NCBI RefSeq assembly: GCF_040802235.1 | Contig: NC_133156.1 | Location: 25,439,343 to 25,503,342 of the forward strand | Reading direction: 5' to 3' | DNA from: Manis javanica | Taxonomy: Eukaryota > Chordata > Mammalia > Pholidota > Manidae | Length of the DNA: 64,000 nucleotides | Part shown: positions 58,641-64,000 of the stretch, one piece after another | Position numbering within the stretch: position 1 is the stretch's first letter | Layout: every line of letters begins with the position of its first letter | Notes under the pieces: model-generated | Database searches by the model: none | Seen by the model: only the letters and a program-made list of their open reading frames with translations | Told to the model about the DNA's origin: nothing | Position numbers and translations under genes: made by a program

Positions 58641-59554
58641 CTACCATTCCACTTTTTCTGTCTGAGTTTACTTCTGTTATGGCAAATTAGGCAACGCTGT
58701 TGCACAGTAATGTGCAAATGTTCCATTTAAACACTAAGAGATAGATTCTTTCCTCCAACTACATGTTAATATAGCCTCCCTAATCATTTCTGTCTGACTG
58801 CAGGGCAGAGAGAAGGTGAATCCACACCTGTTGCCTCTCATTCTCTGAACCACTTATGGAGACAGGATAGGAGAGTCCAGATATAGCACACAGATCAAGG
58901 AAAGTGCCACTCACTGGCCGTTACCTGGAACCCGTGCAGTGATCTACAAGCTGTAGCCCGCAAGGTTCCCTACAGCTGGACAGAACCCAGGAATGCTTAC
59001 CCTAGACAAGATCATCAGTATCCTAGGAAGACCCACTTTCCTAGTCACTCACCACCTTAGCCTTGCTTTGAGGGGATTAGCTTTTGGACTTCAATAGCAA
59101 CTTCATCTTTTTACCTTTGTTCTGATGACTTTGTCTTTTTTGATCATTTAAAATGTTTTAGGACATAAATGTATAATTATATACTGTATATGTAATATAT
59201 AATATATACTAATGCATAAAGCATTATGGAATATTATTACAAAAGTGTTTTTTTGATTAGTTTCCAGAAGAGGTCTTGTATCTCTTCCAGAATCGTGCAG
59301 CCCCTCTCCCTGCCACCTCTGCTAGTGTCTCCATCTGCATCTTCATGGCCAGGTGGTGATGTTGTGTTTGCTGTTCTGCAAGGAAGTATGAAAAAGACAG
59401 TAATGTTGTATCAATTTAAAAAGCTTTTTTAAAAATGATAAATTTTTATGGTTTTTTGTTTAGAGATGTCTTTTCTTTTATGATGTAATAGTTAATAATA
59501 GATGGTAGGAGGTTTTTTTAAATGCCATTACTTGGAAAAATATAAACAGGACTA
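58641..59554. other. Non-coding DNA, nothing recognised
   Basis: No gene or nameable repeat. A TATA-rich patch lies at 59172-59215. Confidence 0.4.
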
Positions 59555-59715
59555 TAACAATCTCCCTCTCGTTTTTATCATATTGTAAGTTCATTTGTAT
59601 ACAAGCAATAAATGTACATAGTTAATTAAATTAAAAAGGAAAAAGTAAATGGTTTCCCTGTACCCCACCTACTAGTGTTACTGATATCTTAGTACTTTTG
59701 TAGTTTATGTGCATG

Positions 59716-59750
<35 letters not shown>

Positions 59751-60135
59751 ATCTGTAACACACTTTTTTATTTTTACCCCTCTAACTCTTTTAAACCAAA
59801 GATAAAATTTACTGCTCTGCCCCTTGCTCTTTCACATAAATCTGTTATCCTGGAGGTTTTTTCTTTTTCTTTTCCTGTATCAGCACATTGAAGCATTTTC
59901 TTTCATCCTTTCATAATAGTAGCAGAGAATTTAAAGTAGGATTAAACTATAATTTATTTAACCAGTCTTCTAATGCATATAGAACTGTTTGTAACTTTCT
60001 GAAGCTATAAACAATGCTACAGTGAATAGCCTGGCATATTTATCATTTAACACTCATGCAAGTCTATCTATAGGACAAGTTCCCTCAAGTTCTCAATTGC
60101 TAGGTATGAGAATAAATGCAAAGGTAGTTTTTTTC
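59555..60135 (-). mobile_element. Old L1M 3' part
   Basis: Antisense L1M 3' text: ATGGTTTCCCTGTACCCC, the (GT)n at the usual L1M spot, ACCAGTCTTCTAATGC, AAACAATGCTACAGTGAATAG, CACTCATGCAAGTCTATCTA and TAGGACAAGTTCCC. Highly diverged but in order. Confidence 0.65.
59724..59750 (+). repeat. (GT)n microsatellite
   Basis: About 13 uninterrupted GT units after a short TATA run, inside the L1M 3' fragment. Confidence 0.9.
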
Positions 60136-62114
60136 CCCAATAGGTTTGTTTGTTTTTTATTTTGATATATTTTTTTATTGAACTATAGTTGATATACAAT
60201 ATCATATTGGTTTCAAGCATAAAGCATAGTGATTTTACAGTTATATGCATTATTAAATCCTCACCCCAAATAGTGTAGTTTACTGTCAATGTAGAAAGAT
60301 GTTCAGAACTCTTGACTATATTCTCCATGCTGCACTTTCATCCCCCTGACTAACATATTATGATTGAGATTTTGTGCCACTTTATTCCCTTCAACTATTT
60401 CACCCTCCCAGCCCCAGGGTAACCACCAGTCACTTCTCAGTGTCTAGGAATTTATTGCTGTTTTGTTCATTTTGTTTTGTCTTGTTTTTTGATTCCACAT
60501 ATAAGTGAAATTATATGGTATTTGTCTTTCTCTGCCTGGCTTATTTCACTTAGCATAATACCCTTTAAGTCCATCTATGCCATTGCAAATGGGAAGCTTT
60601 GTTTCTTTATTATGGACGAATAATATTCCATTGTGTATATGTATTATATCTTCTTTATCCATTCGTCTATTGATGGATACTTAGGTTGCTTCCATATCTT
60701 GGCTATTGTAGATAATGTGGTAATAAACAGAGGGGTGCAAATGTCTTTTTGAATTGGAGATTTTGTTTTCTTTGGGTTAATTCCTAACTGGAATTACTTG
60801 GTCAAACAGAATTTCTATTTTTAGTTTTTTGAGGAACCTCCGTACTGCTTTCCATAGTGGCTGCACCAATTTACATTCTCACCAACAGTGTAGGAAGGTT
60901 TCCTTTTCTCACATCCTCACAACAATTGTTATTTCTTGTCTCTTAGTGGCCATTCTGACTGGCGTAAGGTGATATTTCACTGTGGTTTTGATTTGCATTT
61001 CCTGGGTTATTAGCAGTGTGGAGCATCTTTTCATGTGTCTATCATCTGTATGTCTTCTTTGTAAAAATGTCTATTCAGATCCTCTGCCCAGTTTTCAATT
61101 GTGTTATTCTTTTGGTGTTGAGTCATATGAATTATTTATATATTTTGGATGTTAACTCCTTATTGGATAAATCATTTATTAATATATTACCCCATAGTGT
61201 AGGTTACCTTTTTTGTTTTATTGATGGTTTCCTTTGCTGTAGCAAAATTTTTTAGTTTGATGTAGTCCCACTTGTTCATTTTTGCTTTTGTTTCCTTTGC
61301 CTGGGGAGACATGTCCAGAAAAAATTACTCATGTTTATGTTGATGAGGTTTTTGCTTATGTTTTTTTCTAAGAGTTTTATGGTTCATATATAATATTTAG
61401 GTCTTTAATCCATTTTGAGTTTATTTTTGTGTATGGTGTTTAGACAGTAATCCATCCAGTTTCATTCTTTTCATGTACCTGTCTAGTTTTCCCGACACCA
61501 TTTATATTAACTGGCCATAGGTATGTGAGCTTATTTCTGGGCTCTCTATTCTGTTCCATTGATCCATGGGTCTTTCCTTGTGCTGGTGTCATATGATTTT
61601 GCTTACTGTGGCTTTGTAGTATAGCTTGAAGTTAGAGTGTGATGTGCCCAGATTTTAGTTCTTTCTCAATATTGCTTTGGCTACTTGGGGACTTTTGTGG
61701 TTCCATATGTATTTTAGGATTACTTGCTCAAAAAATGCCATTGGTATTTTGATAGGGATTGCACTGAATCTGTAAATTGCTTTGGCCATTTTGACAATAT
61801 TAATTCTTCCTATCCATGAACATGGAATAGATTTCCATTTATTTGTGTCTTCTTCAATTTTTTAAATCAGTGTCTTACAGTTTTCAGAATTCAAGTCTGT
61901 CATCTTCTTGGTTACATTTATTACCACATATTTTATTCTTTTTGATGCAGTTGTAAATAGAATTATTTTCTTGATTTATCTGTCTGTTAATTCATTGTTA
62001 GTTCATAGGAATGAATTCGATTTCTGCTTATTGATTTTCTATTCTGTGACTTTGCTGAATCTCATTATTCTAATAGTATTTTGGTAGTCTTTGGTTTTCT
62101 ATATATAGTATTAT

Positions 62115-62126
62115 TTCATCTATAAA
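62115..62126 (-). pseudogene. L1 reverse-transcriptase catalytic motif, mutated
   Basis: On the minus strand the codons read F-I-D-E inside [11 protein letters not shown], where active L1 RTs have F-A-D-D. One of the two metal-binding aspartates has become glutamate and the alanine isoleucine, so this copy cannot be an active RT even without its frameshifts. Confidence 0.75.
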
Positions 62127-62254
62127 TAGTGATAGTTTTACTTCTTCCTTACCAATTTGGATGGCTTTTATCTCTTTTTCTTGTTTGACTGCTATGGCTA
62201 GGTCCTTCCAGTACTATGTTAAATAAAACTAGAGAGATTGGGTATCCTTGTTCT

Positions 62255-62482
62255 TCATCTTAGAGGAAAAGCTTTCATCTTTTTGCTGTTGAGTATGATG
62301 GTACCTGTGGGCTTGTAGTATATGGCCTGTGTTTTAATGTGGAAGTATGTTTCCTCTATACCCATTTTGTTGAGAGTTTTTATCATAACTGGATGTTGAA
62401 TTTTGTCAGATGCTTTTTTTTTAGCATCTATTGAGATGATCATATGGTTTTTATCCTTCATTTTGTTAATGTGGTGTGTCAT
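62255..62482 (-). pseudogene. L1 ORF2 reverse-transcriptase fragment
   Basis: A 75-residue frame with [20 protein letters not shown] then [14 protein letters not shown] and a [11 protein letters not shown] end. This is the L1 RT palm segment that carries the first catalytic aspartate (in SIDA). It stops soon after, so it is only a shard. Confidence 0.9.
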
Positions 62483-62802
62483 ATTTATTTATTTATGAAT
62501 ATTGTTCCATCCTTGCATCCTTGAAATCATTTCCACTTGGTCATGATGGATGATCCTTTTGATATGTTTTTGAATTGGGTTTCCAGTATTTTGTTGAGGA
62601 TTTTTGCATCTATGTTCATCAGGGATATCGTTCTGTAGTTTTCTTTTTTTGTATTGTCCTTGTCTGGTTTTGGTGTTAGAGTGATGCTGGCCTCATAGAA
62701 TGAGTTTGGAAGTATTCCCTCCTCTCCTGCTTTTTGGAATACTTTAAGAAGGATGGGTGTATTAACTCTTCTTTAAATGCATGGGAGAATTCACCTGTGA
62801 AA

Positions 62803-63066
62803 TCATCTTTTCCTTGGACTTTTGTTTGCTGGGAGTTTTTTTATTATCAGTTCAGTTTTGTTCCTGGTAATTGTTCTGTTCAGATTTTCTGCTTGCTGGG
62901 TTAGTCTTGGAAGATTGTACATTTCTATGAATTTGTTCATTTCTTCTAGGTTGTCCAATTTACTGGCATATAATTTTTCATGGAATTCTCTTATAATTTT
63001 TTGAAATTCTGAGGCATCAGTTGTAATGACTTCTTTTTCGCTTCTGTTTTTGTTTATTTGTGTCAT
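62803..63066 (-). pseudogene. L1 ORF2 fragment upstream of RT
   Basis: An 87-residue frame with EFHEKLYASKLDNLEEMNKF, then EMYNLPRLTQQ and IIKKLPANKSP. This is the linker between the endonuclease and RT domains of L1 ORF2. It runs into a break at the KSP end where GPDGF should follow. Confidence 0.9.
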
Positions 63067-63230
63067 TTATTATTTTCTTTATAAGTCTGGCTAAGGGTTT
63101 GTCTGTTACATTTATATTCTCGAAAAATCATCTCTTGGTTTCACTGAAATTTTTCTAATTTCTTATTGTCTAATTCATTTCTGCTCTGGTCTTTATTTCC
63201 CTTTTGTTATTTGATACTTGGATAGTCATC

Positions 63231-64000
63231 ATTTTATGTCTTCATTAACATTATAGAGTTCTTTCCTTTGCCTTAATTCTTTTTTAAAACTTGAACTCCA
63301 CTTTATTTGCTATTAAGATTTTAATCCCTCCTTTTAAGTTATGTGTTTGCATTTGCCAATTTTCCTTTATTCCCTATATCCCTTTTATTTTCCACCTTTC
63401 AGAGCCATATCTTGTGTATAGTTCATCTCTGTCATTTATTGCTATTAGAGTTTTATTATGTATTAGTTCTGTCAGTGTATTTTATTTTTTAGAGTTTATT
63501 TTAAGAGCCTTTTGTTCTGTATGGTCTGTTTTTTTTTCTTTTGTGTCTCAGTGTTGAACGTTGAAAGGCAATTTTTCCAATACATAGACTCTTTATGTAT
63601 TTTTCTAGTTTTGTTTTATTTCAAGAATTTTTCTTCATATATACCTGTAGTTACTGGTTTAGTTCTTTCTTAGGGCCTCTAATTATGTATGATTTGGATC
63701 ACCTGTGTGTGTCATCTTTCGGTGTCATTGTATATGTATAATCTTATCTCTTTATTTCCATTTTACACTGTTCACTCTTCTTTCTTCTTTGAATTCCTGT
63801 ATTTCTTCACTGAAGTTACTATTTTATTAGTTCTTTTAAATTCATAGTGAAATATTTGGTCATGATTTTTATTGGCCCCATGCCAATATTTTTTAGAGTA
63901 TTCTCTATCCTAAGTTCTGTTTTTCCCCATTATTTTTATTTTATATGCTGATTCAGTTCTTTGCCCGTGATTTTTTTGTTATAACTCATCCAAATGTATT
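63231..64000. other. AT-rich DNA to the window end
   Basis: T-rich plus-strand sequence without an L1 landmark I can confirm. It may be more decayed L1 or unique DNA. The 88-codon plus frame at 63291-63557 is incidental. Confidence 0.35.

Larger units (their letters stand above)
60150..63230 (-). mobile_element. L1 element, 3' half, decayed
   Basis: From the left: an A-rich 3' end and 3'UTR in antisense (60165-60480), the ORF2 C-terminal part (60500-61500), the RT region (about 61600-62700), and the stretch upstream of RT (62700-63230). The 3'UTR matches the L1 3'-end type at 18614-18824. The many frameshifts and stops show long decay. No ORF1 or 5'UTR is recognised before the window ends. 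Confidence 0.85.

Noticed and set aside
1..64000. CRISPR arrays, operons, tRNA or rRNA genes
   Set aside because: No regularly spaced repeats, no tightly packed frames, no cloverleaf with A and B boxes apart from decayed MIR heads, and no rRNA text.

Overview
This window looks like placental-mammal nuclear DNA with no host protein-coding gene that I can support. Base composition is moderate to AT-rich with very few CpGs. There are no long ORFs apart from retrotransposon relics and frames opened by GC-rich DNA. Dense remnants of L1, L2, MIR, MaLR-type LTRs and Tigger/hAT DNA transposons cover much of the sequence. No primate Alu, rodent B1/B2, carnivore tRNA-Lys SINE, ruminant BovB/Bov-tA or horse ERE was recognised. 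The youngest L1 3'UTR type and this lack of active SINEs fit a pangolin-like genome from memory, but I hold the species call only tentatively.

Layout. 1-10.6 kb is mostly unannotatable: a purine/G-rich tract near 3.4-3.65 kb, a textbook CTCF core at 4728-4741, then about 5.5 kb of AT-rich, repeat-poor DNA. 10.64-12.12 kb is an ancient L1 split by a younger 5'-truncated L1 with a perfect 14-bp target-site duplication (TSD). 16.7-18.4 kb holds old L1, L2 and MIR. 18.6-21.7 kb is the most striking object: a minus-strand L1 whose 3'UTR carries the polyadenylated 3' end of an endogenous retrovirus transcript (Env TM remnant, polypurine tract, U3-R of an LTR, poly(A)), all bracketed by one 17-bp TSD. 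22.7-36.7 kb is a thin scatter of MIR, L2, L1M, LTR and DNA-transposon fossils. 37.5-39.85 kb is an ancient minus-strand L1 interrupted by an isolated CpG island with a short minisatellite and a strong splice-donor match. 39.9-45.1 kb holds a solo LTR, a MaLR LTR, and another LTR split by a minus-strand L1 5'-end fragment whose antisense strand is open for 300 codons. 45.4-49.1 kb has a 128-bp direct duplication and a rearranged Tigger element with transposase remnants. 50-55 kb is a large L1 complex with a tandemly repeated 5'UTR. 56.4 kb is a second copy of the solo LTR. 59.5-63.2 kb is old L1 sequence, including a decayed ORF2 running towards the window end.

No genes work together in an operon sense. 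The story is nested retrotransposition. The candidate regulatory elements are the CTCF core and the CpG island with its donor, which may be an alternative promoter or a lncRNA first exon. Boundaries of old repeats are by eye and should be taken as accurate to tens of bases. Boundaries supported by TSDs are exact.
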